A DNA stretch of 64,000 nucleotides from Hyaloperonospora brassicae (Eukaryota > Oomycota > Peronosporomycetes > Peronosporales > Peronosporaceae): contig CANTFL010001446.1 of assembly GCA_947650285.1 (NCBI GenBank), positions 372,001 through 436,000 on the forward strand, written 5' to 3'. The notes under the pieces are model-generated. The model had not been told where the DNA came from, searched no databases, and saw only the letters and a program-made list of their open reading frames with translations. Below, piece by piece: positions 33,481 through 43,940 of this stretch; position 1 is the stretch's first letter; each line of letters opens with the position of its first letter. The translations under genes and the position numbers were made by a program.

Positions 33481-34534
33481 CGCCGAATACGACTCAATCT
33501 AGCCGACGGCGCGCTTTGTTTTCTAGAGGAAGTCCGTATTCACCTCTCAGGACATCTCCCCGCGTACGGATCGAAGATACAGAATGTAACGGCGAATGAC
33601 CAACACATGGTGATCCCGGTCGGGTAGTCAAGAGAAGTGAAGATTGGGATCAGTGGGGCCAATATGAAGTCGTGGGTTGCCATAGGAACTGACTGGGTAC
33701 CCACGGTGATCTCGAGGTTTGGTAGGAGGACGTATCTGCAGATGACCAATATTGTCGATCACGAGATTATACAAACCACTCATACTGTACTGGGCGTGTG
33801 GGTGGAAGGAGACATGAAACCGAGGAATCAAGGCTTCGTGTCGGTCGGATCGGGGAAGTAAAAAAAGTGGCAGACTCTGGCGTATGAGGCTACGACGGAT
33901 CGAGTGAATGAACTCACAAAAGAACATATCGGAACACTGGTGGATCGTTCTACGTACGCCACTCCCAAATGCATCATGAAACGTCCGTCTGATGCGCTAA
34001 AAGACATACATCCAGAGGTCTTCATGGTTACGAAACAAGCTGGCGAAGACGAATTGCAAAAGGCGGATGCTGTTGTTGCAAGTGAAGGAACGGTCAACGG
34101 AGTCAGATCTAATCCACCCGATGAACCAAATCTATCGCCGATAGCTAACGATCATGAGATCGAAACCGAGATCGCGATGAGAAGAGACCTAGGGACCGAG
34201 CAAGGAAAGAAAACAATAGACTGTCTTCTTCGTTGGACGTCGATCTTACATACAACAGAGCAGGACTGAATCGGTCCGAAGAGACGCAAAGATCTGAAGA
34301 GGACAAGCCGTCTATGTTCAACGAAGCTGACTATACAGAAGCAACAGTCTACTATCACGAGAGTGGAGATTTGTTTGCCGAGGACATCGAGCAACATCTG
34401 GCGGTCTTATCAGAGATGTCTAATGCCACGGAAGAAGTAACAATTGACGACATTGAGATGGCGATCCTTACGGTTCTCTCACAGCAGATCAACAAATTCT
34501 CCGATCGATAATTTGGAAGAGCCGTCATCTTCTT

Positions 34535-35455
34535 ATGGGGAAGAGCAATGCTCTACCACCAGCGGCACGAGGGGCGATTTGTGATATCGATGTTGGTGGA
34601 AACGCACCAATTGCGCAAAGATTCCGTCCGGTCGCACCCAAATATCGGGAGAGGCTGTCAGATCTCATAAAAGGACTGTTAGCAGCCAAGATCGTTCAGC
34701 CATCCACGTCGCCTTGGGCGTCTCCGATAGTGGTGATCATCAAGAAGAACAGAGTGGGCATTCGACTCTGCATTGATTATCGAAGAGTGAACCAGCTGAC
34801 GCGCCTGATGGTTTATCCCATGCCGTTGGTCAGCGACCTGCTGGAAGACGTAGATAAAGCTCTATGGTACAGTTCGCTAGACATGTCTAGTGGATGCTGG
34901 GTCGTGGAAATGACCGAACGAGCAAAACTGATCTCAGCGTTTGTCACGCCGTTTGGCCTGTTCGAGTGGCTACGAATGCCTTTTGAGCTTAAGAACGCGC
35001 CCCATGTCTATCACCGTCTGGTTGACAATGCGCTGTATGGATATCTCAATATCGGCCAGAGATCAACCTCGGATGGCCCGATCGACGTGTTCAAGGACGG
35101 CGAACCTGAAACGGATCGACGACCCTCCATACTGGGAAGTCGATCTTACATTGACGACATCCTCATATCAGCCACGTCATGGGGATCGCTGTACGCAAAA
35201 GTAGAGCGATTGCTGGAAACATGTGATAAGTGGAATCTGTCTATCAGTATCACAAAGAGTTTTTGGGGGTGCTGTAAGGTCGATTATTTGGGACACCGAG
35301 TGTCGATGGATGGTCTGGAGGCTCAGCCCAAGAACTTAAAGTCGTTGGTCAACATCCCGTTCCCTAGCACGCTGCGAGCTGTGCAATCTTTTCTCGGGAG
35401 CTTGAACTATTACCGCCGCTTCATTGAGGATTTCGCGGTGTACGCCGCGGTGTAG
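34535..35455 (+). CDS. Gypsy reverse transcriptase
   Basis: A 306-codon open block with the full RT fingers-palm-thumb order: SPWASPIVVIIKKN, RLCIDYRRVNQLT, SSLDMSSGCWVVEM, LISAFVTPFGLFEWLRMPF and the catalytic YIDD at 35147-35158. The thumb/connection follows (YLGHRVSMDGLEAQPKN and SFLGSLNYYRRFIEDFA). YIDD replaces the commoner YVDD but keeps both metal-binding aspartates, so the block could be catalytically sound. It would normally be part of a gag-pol fusion. Here it is cut off from protease and RNase H by stops. The first in-frame start is not an ATG initiation site. Confidence 0.88.
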   Translation: MGKSNALPPAARGAICDIDVGGNAPIAQRFRPVAPKYRERLSDLIKGLLAAKIVQPSTSPWASPIVVIIKKNRVGIRLCIDYRRVNQLTRLMVYPMPLVSDLLEDVDKALWYSSLDMSSGCWVVEMTERAKLISAFVTPFGLFEWLRMPFELKNAPHVYHRLVDNALYGYLNIGQRSTSDGPIDVFKDGEPETDRRPSILGSRSYIDDILISATSWGSLYAKVERLLETCDKWNLSISITKSFWGCCKVDYLGHRVSMDGLEAQPKNLKSLVNIPFPSTLRAVQSFLGSLNYYRRFIEDFAVYAAV

Positions 35456-35521
35456 TATGAGTTAAGAGAATCGGATTTCTTCGAGATCGGCCGATCTCAG
35501 CTCGCAGCAGGAGAAGAATGG

Positions 35522-35899
35522 TTGAACGAAGATCGATGGAAGGAAGCCAAGGTTGCTTTCACTATGCTAAAGGCTAAGATAGCTACCGCTCCCATGCTCA
35601 AACATTTCGACCCAGATCTCCCTCCCGTGATCGTGGTCTACGCTAGCAAGTGGGCTGTTTCAGCGGCCCTGATACAGGAGTACGATGGCGTGTACCATCC
35701 GGTGACGTTTACTGGCCGCACTTTAAAGTCCAATGAGCTTAACTACGGAACTGTGGAAAAGGAAGTGCTGGCATTACTTCGTGTGTTGGATGTATGCTAT
35801 ACTACGCTTGCCTCGCGGGAGATCACTGTGCTGACCCGACATTCTACGTTGGAGTGGTTGATGCAATCTCGAGGGCTAAACGGGAGATTAGGACGGTGA
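35522..35899 (+). pseudogene. Gypsy RNase H (retroviral-type) domain
   Basis: Segment with VIVVYASKWAVSAALIQ (first catalytic position region), HPVTFTGRTLKSNELNYGT, VEKEVLALLRVLD and ITVLTRHSTLEWL, which is the standard Ty3/Gypsy RNase H following RT. In the first motif an alanine stands where D is usual (VYASKWA instead of VDASxxA), so activity is doubtful. A TAG at about 35453 separates it from RT. Confidence 0.8.
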
Positions 35900-36095
35900 G
35901 CTGCGTTGCTGTCGAACTGAACTATGGAGATGAAGAAATGCGAGAGAGGAGAGGAAGGTATTTTGTGCATACTAGCAGCGAGTATCACCCCGAGAGAAGA
36001 GGCGGAAGAGATGCTGATTGCGATTTCCCCCCGAAAGGACTACAGACTCAAAATATCGACGCCTTCTTAAACGGTGGAAGCAGATGAGGAGTTGC

Positions 36096-36561
36096 TGGTG
36101 GCCAGTTTCGATGGATCAGCGAGGATAAAAAGAAAGGAGGGTCGTACAGTGCTGTGATATGGAGGTTACCCGATTGGACGATCGTGGCGGCAGAATCCGG
36201 ATACGCTCTCGACCTAACCGTGAATGAAGCTGAGTATAATGGCTTACTATTATGCTTCGCTTTACTGGCCGATCTGGACAGGGGGCGAGTACTTCTGTGC
36301 GGAGACCCCAACTTGGTAATTCGGCAGATGCGTGGTGAGATCGACTGCGAGGCATTGGGCCTTCAACTTCTCAGGAATAAAGCGTTAGAGGGATTGCGAT
36401 CTTGGCCTAGTCACGAGTTTCTGCATATGAAGCGAAAATGGAACCAAAGTGCAGATCGACTAGCCAGCATAGCATTGCAGAACGAAACAGGAAGAACTCT
36501 TGTAGCCGAAGAATATCGGCAAGATCTGATGACTCTGAACCGTCTCGATGAATTTATTTAA
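36096..36561 (+). pseudogene. second, archaeal/plant-type RNase H domain
   Basis: A separate RNase H lies between the first RNase H and integrase. It shows ASFDGSAR (first Asp), then after a 1-nt frameshift GGSYSAVIWRLP, NEAEYNGLLLCFALL (Glu), LLCGDPNLVIRQMRGE (second Asp) and WNQSADRLASIAL (last Asp). This D-E-D-D arrangement and the final helix match the aRNH type that some plant and oomycete Gypsy elements have acquired, and not a repeat of the domain at 35522. All four acidic positions survive despite the frameshift near 36120. Confidence 0.78.
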
Positions 36562-37004
36562 AGCCCAAGAAAAATGGTCAGCTGGATCGGATCCATGAGA
36601 TCACGAGATCAGCCGGGACGATACGTCATGAACCTGAAGTGATACAGGTGGAGATAGTACAGAGGATTAGGATTTTAAGAATTGTCCAAGTTCAAGATGA
36701 AGAGCGTTGGATTGTCAATCTCAAGAAGTATCTAAGTGGTGATGTATAAAACTTGGACGCGGGAGGAATAAAGATGTGCGCAAAACTGGCACGGGGGTAC
36801 GAAATCGATGAGAACAATCTGCTATTTTTCTACCCAATGGCGAATAGAGAGTCAAAAGATCGATACGGTTGGTGATCCCTGAGACGTTGCAACAGGATTT
36901 TTTGGCATCATTATCATAAGAGTCTAAAAGGAGGCCATCAGGGTATCGGCAGAACTTGTCAGAGGATCAGATCACGATTTCATTGGAGGGGACTGTATCG
37001 GAGT

Positions 37005-37949
37005 GTGCAACGATATATGGGCGAATTTACCAACTTCGAAACCGGAAAAGGAAGTTCGATGATTCATAAGATATCCCCGGGCAACTTACAAGCAACCCAT
37101 CCATTTCAGATCATCGCAATGTATCATATACCGTCGTTGCCCAAGCCCATCAAGGAGAATACCGAGCTGCTCATTTGGGTGGACCTCTTTTCGGGATATG
37201 TGATTGCAAAGGCTAGCTCATCACGGACGGCACAAACAATAGCGGAGAATTACGAAGAATGTGTGTTCCGACGTTTCGGAGCTAGCGAGGCTATCAGAAA
37301 AGATCGAGAACCGGGATTTATGTCCGATTTTATTCGAGCCTTCAGTCGGATTGTAGGACAGAAACAGCGTGCTTCTATGGCCTACAGGCCACAAGCGAAT
37401 GGAACAGCCGAACGAATGGTGCAAACCTTGACGCATTCGCTCAAGATTTACGTGGCTGGTGTTGATCAACGTGACTGGGATGAGCATGCTGAGCGGCTCA
37501 CATTTGCAATTAACACCGCACAAGATCGGATCCGGAGGGATACCCCATTCTATCTGATTCACGGGTGGGATCCGCGATCGACGCTGGAAGCTACGTTATC
37601 AGTGGGAAACACGAGAAGAAGAGATCGCGATCCGAAGCGGTGGAGATATAGTATTCAAAGACAACATCAGCGAGCTCGATCCGCAGTGAACGATCAACTA
37701 CGAGCTGCGATCCAAGAGAGGGCAGATGGACATAATAAAGATGTGGAGCAACACGAGATTGAAGTGGGAACGCAAGTTTGGCTATACTTAGATCGGTTCA
37801 AGGAAGGATACGCGAAGAAACTAGCACATTTGTGGCATGGCTCATTCCGAGTTGCGGATATATGCGAAGATCACGCGGTGAAGTTGGAGTTTGCCGGAAC
37901 CCCATATCGACTATTTCCGATTGTGCACCTATCGAAACTGATAAAATAA
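37005..37949 (+). CDS. Gypsy integrase
   Basis: A 314-codon open block. The catalytic triad is visible: Asp in LIWVDLFSGYV, Asp in RKDREPGFMS and Glu in NGTAERMVQ, with exactly 35 residues between the last two (D35E). The C terminus has the GTQVWLYLDRF, GSFRV and FPIVHLSKL segments of the Gypsy integrase tail. Upstream, around 36910-37050, the HHCC zinc finger is damaged: the histidine part is frameshifted and both cysteines of the CxxC are phenylalanines (EFTNFETGKG). Zinc binding is therefore lost. The integrase would insert element cDNA into chromatin, guided by the chromodomain that follows. Confidence 0.88.
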   Translation: MQRYMGEFTNFETGKGSSMIHKISPGNLQATHPFQIIAMYHIPSLPKPIKENTELLIWVDLFSGYVIAKASSSRTAQTIAENYEECVFRRFGASEAIRKDREPGFMSDFIRAFSRIVGQKQRASMAYRPQANGTAERMVQTLTHSLKIYVAGVDQRDWDEHAERLTFAINTAQDRIRRDTPFYLIHGWDPRSTLEATLSVGNTRRRDRDPKRWRYSIQRQHQRARSAVNDQLRAAIQERADGHNKDVEQHEIEVGTQVWLYLDRFKEGYAKKLAHLWHGSFRVADICEDHAVKLEFAGTPYRLFPIVHLSKLIK

Positions 37950-38086
37950 AGTTGTTCCCTGAACGGCCAAAAGACCAGGTGACAATAGATGAAGCAGATC
38001 GCTTCGATTTTGATTAAGCTCAGCTACCAGAATGCAGATGGGAGAGCGATCTTGAAGAGGGAGAATACGAAGTAGAAGAAATGTTG

Positions 38087-38235
38087 GACGTGCGATCTGG
38101 TAGGAAAACCTGTTATGGGCAAGTACACCGACAGTTTCTGGTGAAGTGGAAGGGACATCCCGATTTAAGTTGGGTTGATGAGGCCGATCTGAGGTTTGGA
38201 GCGATCTTGCAAGATTTCGGGCGGGATCGGTGAGT
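38087..38235 (+). pseudogene. chromodomain at the integrase C terminus
   Basis: Reads VRSGRKTCYG, then RQFLVKWKGHPDLSWVDEAD, the core of a chromodomain (aromatic cage strand YLVKWKGYxxxxxTWE type), ending with a TGA near 38233. It lies in a different frame from the integrase block. Chromodomains on Gypsy (chromovirus) integrases recognise histone marks and steer insertion to heterochromatin. Confidence 0.78.
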
Positions 38236-41200
38236 AGGAACCGTTTCGAAGTGATGCAATCGCATAAAGCCAGTCGGACGAACTTTAACGGCTGGAACAA
38301 GGTGTGCTAGACGGTAGCACAGGCTGGTGGTTGGGGTTGCAAGATGTGCTAGGAGGTAGTATATGCTGGAAGAAGGAGGTGTGCGTGTGTGAGTATGGAG
38401 ACAGTCCAGTGAATTACCTTACCGAACGATGTGGACCGAGGCAGACTAGTGATTGTGGGAGTTGAAAGGATAAATTACCAAAGATTACGATTGAACGACA
38501 TAGACTATGGAGAAAGATGATCGATCTCGAACATTGATCTGGAGCTAAGACGATGTAGCAGGTTTGAACTTGTTCCGGAGACGAGGAATTTGCGATCCCG
38601 GATGGTCTCCAGGGGCGTTGCGGAACTGGTTGCGCCAGGGGTCCTCATGGTCGGCTATTTCCAAAGCCTCTAGCAGGTCGGCTGGGTCGGTATTACGCCC
38701 CAATCCAGGATACCAAAATCGTTCTTCATGCATGCGTGTGTAATGCAAGAAGAAGGGATCGAGCAAAATATCCAGATCGCAATGACCTTCGATCATGCCG
38801 CGGAGTATCGTCTTCAGGAAATTATTACAGCGCGCTCCAAAACGAGATCACCGCTATTTCCGCTGACGCCAAAACGTTAGCAGAAACCGATCATATCGCC
38901 GTGGAGCCGGAGAGTTCGGGAAAGCGTTAGTGGATTCCCACAGCGCCTGGCGTTGACTGGACTCAAGATCCAGATAACGAGTGCCCTTGTTCCGATACCA
39001 CCCGGTCAGGGAAAACGAGATCGGGTTCACGGAAATCACGATGTTGTCTCAGGGAGATCGGGCGTATAGAGCCTCAATGTATCGCCGCGATATTAGCCCA
39101 GACGCCCAAGTCTCCGTAGGAGGAGCCCCTCTGTGATAGTTGGAGGGAAATTTTTTTGGGGCTAGGAGTAGTGCTGGAACAACAACCCAATCGACATCGT
39201 CCTCACGCAAACCATCGCGATCCGCGAGACTGACCAAGAAGCGATCTCATAAGCTACCCGGAGGGAAGGTTTCATATAATTGGGGATCCACCGATCCCGC
39301 GGTTGCTGAAGTGGTCATAGATCGTCAAAGTCAGCAGTAGCGAGGATTCTGTTAACCACTTGGCACACCGGAAAGGTAATGCTGTTGTCGCTATCGGACA
39401 AATGGCTGTCCGGGGGCGCAGTGGATCCGTGGGGAGGGCTAACAGAGTCGATCTCGCTGGGTGCTTCTTCCGGCAACGGCATATTAGCATCTCCAGAATC
39501 ATCATCATCATCTTGAAGGTCTATTACGGGAGCAGTCGCAACCGGACCCTTCGAACAAGAGGGATAACGAGGCTCCGGCTCGGTCGGTAAAGGCGGACGT
39601 GAAGGTTCTTGGCCGGGCACAGTTGTCACAGACGGAGCGGAATTTTTTGGAGTGGCCGTCGAGGAGTCTGGAGTTGCAAATCGATCCACCGATCTCGGGC
39701 GTCGACGAGCGGCCGATCTGGATTGGGACATCACAGACCGAGTCAGATCATCCGAGCTAGAGTCCGACTCGGTCAGCTCCCCACTTCCCGATCCTGTCCC
39801 AGGATCCGCGGACGAAGGCGGAGAAGAAGAAGAATTGGATGAAGGCTCTGGTGGGGCCGATCTGGGGGGTTTATTGGAAGGTGTTGAGGGCTTCAGCGAT
39901 AATAGCCGGGAGCCCGAACAGGTGGCGGAAAAACCCTTGGACTGTGACTGTAGATGGACACGTCGACGCTTGGCAGGCGGGATAGGCGATCTCGATCTGG
40001 ATTAGTCGGCAAGCGACCACGATTTCCGGGTAGCGGAAGCAGAGGGTGATCCGGCCCGAGAGGCACTCCTGGGCGTCTGCTGAGCGGACAACGCAGACGA
40101 TTGGGATCCGAGTATGGCACTATTGATTGTGTGAAGGAGAGTCTGGTGTTCTGCTATAGCCCGATCCCGATCCTGCTCCGCCACCTGTAACTGGTCGTAC
40201 ACCGTGAGGTGTTCCGCAAGCTGACGACGGAGGTTGGCGTTCTCCATCTGTAAAAGTGTCAACTGACCCTCCAGAGGAGTCAAACAATCCACTTGTTGTA
40301 TGAGATCGCTGATCGAAGCCAGGCCCTCTGCGATCTCCGCCTGAGACCGATCCAACTCCTCCTTCATATGCAAATGTCTATGTAAAGGAAAGACATGTCG
40401 GAGGTCAGCTGGTCACGCTGCTGTCGGAGAGAATTTGAGTTCGACGTGGAGCGAATAAACTTGAGCCCTTAAAGTTTTCACCTGTCGTTACAAGATGCCT
40501 TGATCCGCATCGCTGGCACGAAAAAGCGCGTAGCCGAAGAATCTGCGCTGATTGATCTCGATGTGTCCGCAGAGCCGTTTAAAGTCGCCCAAAGAATTTA
40601 CTGCATTGACGTAGCGGCCTTGCGCCAAATTTTATTGACGCTAAGCGAACGAGACGAAGGAGGCGGCCGATCTATAAAGATAATCAAGCTCGTCTTGCAA
40701 GCGATCCCCCCGGGCGACCGCATCTCGGTATGACTGCTGAAGCGCATAAATGGTATCGGCTTGGCTGCAGAAGGTAGCCTCTCGGTCCCATAAATAAGAG
40801 ATCGTAGCCGACGTAAGACGAACGTCGTCGGCAGAAACTATTGGAACGTGGCCGGTGACGCCCGCAGTCGGAGCAAACCCTTTACGAGACTTACTAGTGG
40901 CCAGGGTGTCCGATCTAAACGCACCCAGGGTCGCCGGAGATGAGGAAAGGGAGATCAGCTCAGGCGGGCGGTCTGGCGATCCCACGACGATGGACAGCGA
41001 TCCGGCCGGGCCAGGAGAGGTGAAAAATTCGAGATGATTTGGATCATCTGGAACCGTGGTAGTATGCCCCTCATGGCCTGGAGATCTGGCAGGCGGGGCT
41101 TGGCCTGGTGACTTAAACCCTGTCGGTCGTCGATCCGGTGATCCCGTAGCGTTAAATGACGATCCGGTTGGACCGAGATGACCTGGGGACCCCGGCCGAT

Positions 41201-41415
41201 CGGCCACTATGAGAATATGCTCCTCTGGATCGGCCGATCTGGGTGACAGATCGCGATCCGGCGACAAAATTGATGTAGAACACTCCGAGGGTACTGGCGA
41301 AGTAGGGAGACGCCTCGGGGAGGTCGTGGGATGGACTTATGTGCTTGGAACGAAGTTGATGAGTGACTGTACTGATGTCAATTGCTTTACAACGGACTTC
41401 AGTACAGGGGGCGGT
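38236..41415 (-). other. 3' non-pol region with antisense ORFs
   Basis: After the chromodomain no sense coding is seen for 3.2 kb. On the minus strand several low-complexity frames follow one another: 40641-41267 (208 codons, Pro/Ser/Gly/Asp-rich, ending in a helical part YALQQSYRDAVARGDRLQDE), 40002-40373 (123 codons, coiled-coil like, SDLIQQVDCLTPLEGQLTLL) and 39315-39734 (139 codons, Ser/Pro/acidic). 38545-38796 is also open. Together they look like one antisense gene in pieces. None begins with a clear ATG (the 208-codon frame begins at TTG and is open from about 41333), so it is either spliced or decayed. No domain is recognised. Confidence 0.5.
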
Positions 41416-43194
41416 TGTGGCAAAGTCATTAATTGAATGATGGGACGTGGATCGGTGACTACCCAGTTAAGGCGTCACTTACTGGTGGAAAATGAATGCC
41501 AAGGGAGTTAGCGATCCAATAAGGAGGTGGAAAACGATCTTAACGGGGATCGGCGATCTGGTCCAACTGTTACCAGACTGATGGATACGGACCGACCTGA
41601 GACGGAGCGATCTGGGACAAGACGACAAATGGCAGATTTCCATTGAGCGATCTGGGACCAGGTGATGTGATATGACTCTGTGACGAAGGTGTAACATCCT
41701 GCAGATCGGTGACACTCTTTACCGGTCTCCCAGAGGGAGTACTGATTTAGTTTAATTATGGCCCGATCTGGAATTGTGGATGCTTGTGGGAGTCCGTGGG
41801 ACCGTTGTGAGAACTATGGATGGTCCTATCGCGCACATAAACCCTTGAAGATGGTATCGGAGTACGCTAAATGGACGGATGAACACATATGACCGGATCG
41901 CACGGTGTCGATCTTCAACAATCTCGAATTGGACATCAGATCATTCATGTTCCCTGCTGACTATGGATATATTGGTGATGGAGCTGTTAAATCGTAATAA
42001 ACATGCTTGATAAAGGTCCATGAGTGATGTCCCAAACATTCAGATCGAAAGAGCCAGTGGAAACCGGTTGAATTGACGTCGCAAAATGGATTTAGACATA
42101 TTCGGCATTTGGATACTATTTTGGATTTTTCGGTACCAAAATTGGGTATTTGATACCGTATTTGGAATTTGGTCCCTTTTGGGTGTCTAGGTACGATATC
42201 GGGAGTATTGGCGCTATCTTTGGAGTACAGGTCACGAAATTTCGACGTGTTCAAGGGGGCGGTCAAGCTTAAAGATGATATCGACTTGGATAGTGGCCTA
42301 TAGTTGGGAATAGGCTCAAAGATAGGTTGGATATTAATTTGGTTGGTTAATTATCAGACTTGAACTCTACTTCTTCTGCTCACGACACACGTTCTACTCC
42401 CCTCTTCTCCGGGCAAGAATGATTTGGCTTCCCCGTCGGGTCAAGGCACGCGTGTTGCAGAGACACAGAAGACCGATCTTGGATTGTTGGCCAAGATCAA
42501 GAAGAGCGATCTCGGGATATCTGGCCCGGATCGATCAAGTACTCACACTCAACTCAACCGCTAGGGTAGCAGCAAACAACAACACAAGGAAAAGGATTTT
42601 GGACACAAGATCGCGAGACAGCTCAAGTATTCAGAAGATCTGGACAAGGAGTTCAAGGCAAGACCGAGCAAGACTGAAGCGATCTACAGGGCAGATCGGC
42701 ACGTTTCATTTTGGCGAAACAAGCAGCCGATCCGCCCACATTGCGCACTTCCGGCAAGATCGGCCGATCCCGAGACCAGATCGGACCGATCCCAAGGCAA
42801 GATCGACGCAAGACTACTATTTGCTGAGTGAAGATTTCCGCACAGCAAAGACCCCAATCCCGAAGACAAATCGAGATCGGTGTGATTTAAGATCGAGATC
42901 GCGACATCTTTAACTAGAGATCGCCGCGGCTCAAGAACAAGATCGCAGAACCCCCGTTCGTGGTGTGATGATTTTCGCACCGGAAGCGAACGCTCAACCC
43001 ATCCTCTCAGCGAGATCGACATCTCCCAAGGCCATTACGAAGAGCTAAAGCCAGCCCAACCGACGAATACACAAGGTGAGCACAAGGTTATACAGCAAAG
43101 CACGGATCGGAGTATCCCCTCCGTGAGTCGGCAAGTCTGGGCAAGTGAAAGATCGACACTCACTGAAGTAATTTTTTAAATCGACTTCACCACA
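41416..43194 (+). repeat. Gypsy 3' LTR (about 1.78 kb)
   Basis: Begins TGTGGCAAAG after a purine tract and ends CCACA. It is near-identical to 28650-30324. Confidence 0.9.
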
Positions 43195-43940
43195 AACTCA
43201 TCTTTCGGAAAGTAATGATATACTTGTTAAATTTTTCTCGCCATCAGATGTCACTCAAGAGATTGTGTCATTCGATTGGCATAAAGTTGCCGGACTGGAC
43301 GGCCTCGTCAGCAAAATTATTTTAAAGGTTCGATCGAAATTAACACCGGGGCTGGTCACATTGGCAACGAAGAATTGTAGGGCCGTCGGTCACAAGACTT
43401 CTTTCTAAGAAGAGAAATACTCCCTTTCCATGAATAAAGAGGATTTAGTTGTTGCAATGTAATACCGACCAATCGCCTTGATGTAAACAGTCTACAATGT
43501 ATGTCCAAGGTGTTATCCCATCGAGCTGAAGGGGTCATTGTCACCTTATATACAACACACACAACAGGGTTCCAATTATAAAAGACAGATGACTTAAACA
43601 TTCATAAAATTGATGGTGCATCTTTGATCGTCGACCCAAGAATCGAGCAGGGATTTGGCGGCTGTCCGATCTATCTTGCTGGTAGAATTTTTCGCAAAGC
43701 ATATGTCACGGTCTCACATGAAATGTTTTGGAGGTGCTGCAATTTTTAGGTTTTCGAAAGCACTTTGTAAAAGATACGAAATATACTCCACGACAATACA
43801 GTGCAATACTAAGTGAAAGGAGAATTTTTGGACCCAGTTTATGTTGTTTGACTCATCTGTTAGGGGTTCCGGTTATCTCCGCCTTATTTCTCTTAGTCGC
43901 GAAAATGCTCGCAATTGTATTGTTGCTAACCTGTTGACTA
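43195..43940 (+). mobile_element. decayed LINE reverse-transcriptase remnant
   Basis: Translating with frame changes gives the order of motifs of a non-LTR RT: KVAGLDGL (PGPDGL type), YRPIAL (NYRPISLL type), then QYSAILSERRIFGPS, GVPVISALFLLVAKMLAIVL (GVRQGCPLSPLLFLLVAE type). Stops interrupt it repeatedly. It begins directly at the Gypsy 3' LTR, so the Gypsy element may have landed in this LINE, but I cannot find the matching upstream half at 28.3-28.54 kb with confidence. Confidence 0.65.

Larger units (their letters stand above)
28544..43194 (+). mobile_element. 14.65-kb Ty3/Gypsy element with dual RNase H and chromodomain
   Basis: Two LTRs of about 1.78 kb begin TGTGG; the 3' LTR ends CCACA and the 5' LTR ends TTACA. 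Between them lie a 307-codon ORF that starts at the LTR edge, gag with a zinc knuckle, protease, reverse transcriptase, RNase H, a second RNase H, integrase, a chromodomain, and a 3.2-kb 3' region with antisense frames. A purine tract (ACAGGGGGCGG) precedes the 3' LTR. Internal coding is broken by stops and frameshifts, yet the LTRs are nearly identical over most of their length. GATC sites are extremely dense. Flanks GAAAT and AACTC do not form a target duplication. Confidence 0.92.

Noticed and set aside
28544..43194. Target-site duplication of the giant Gypsy element
   Set aside because: Flanking bases GAAAT and AACTC do not match; either a terminus is misplaced or the flanks were rearranged.
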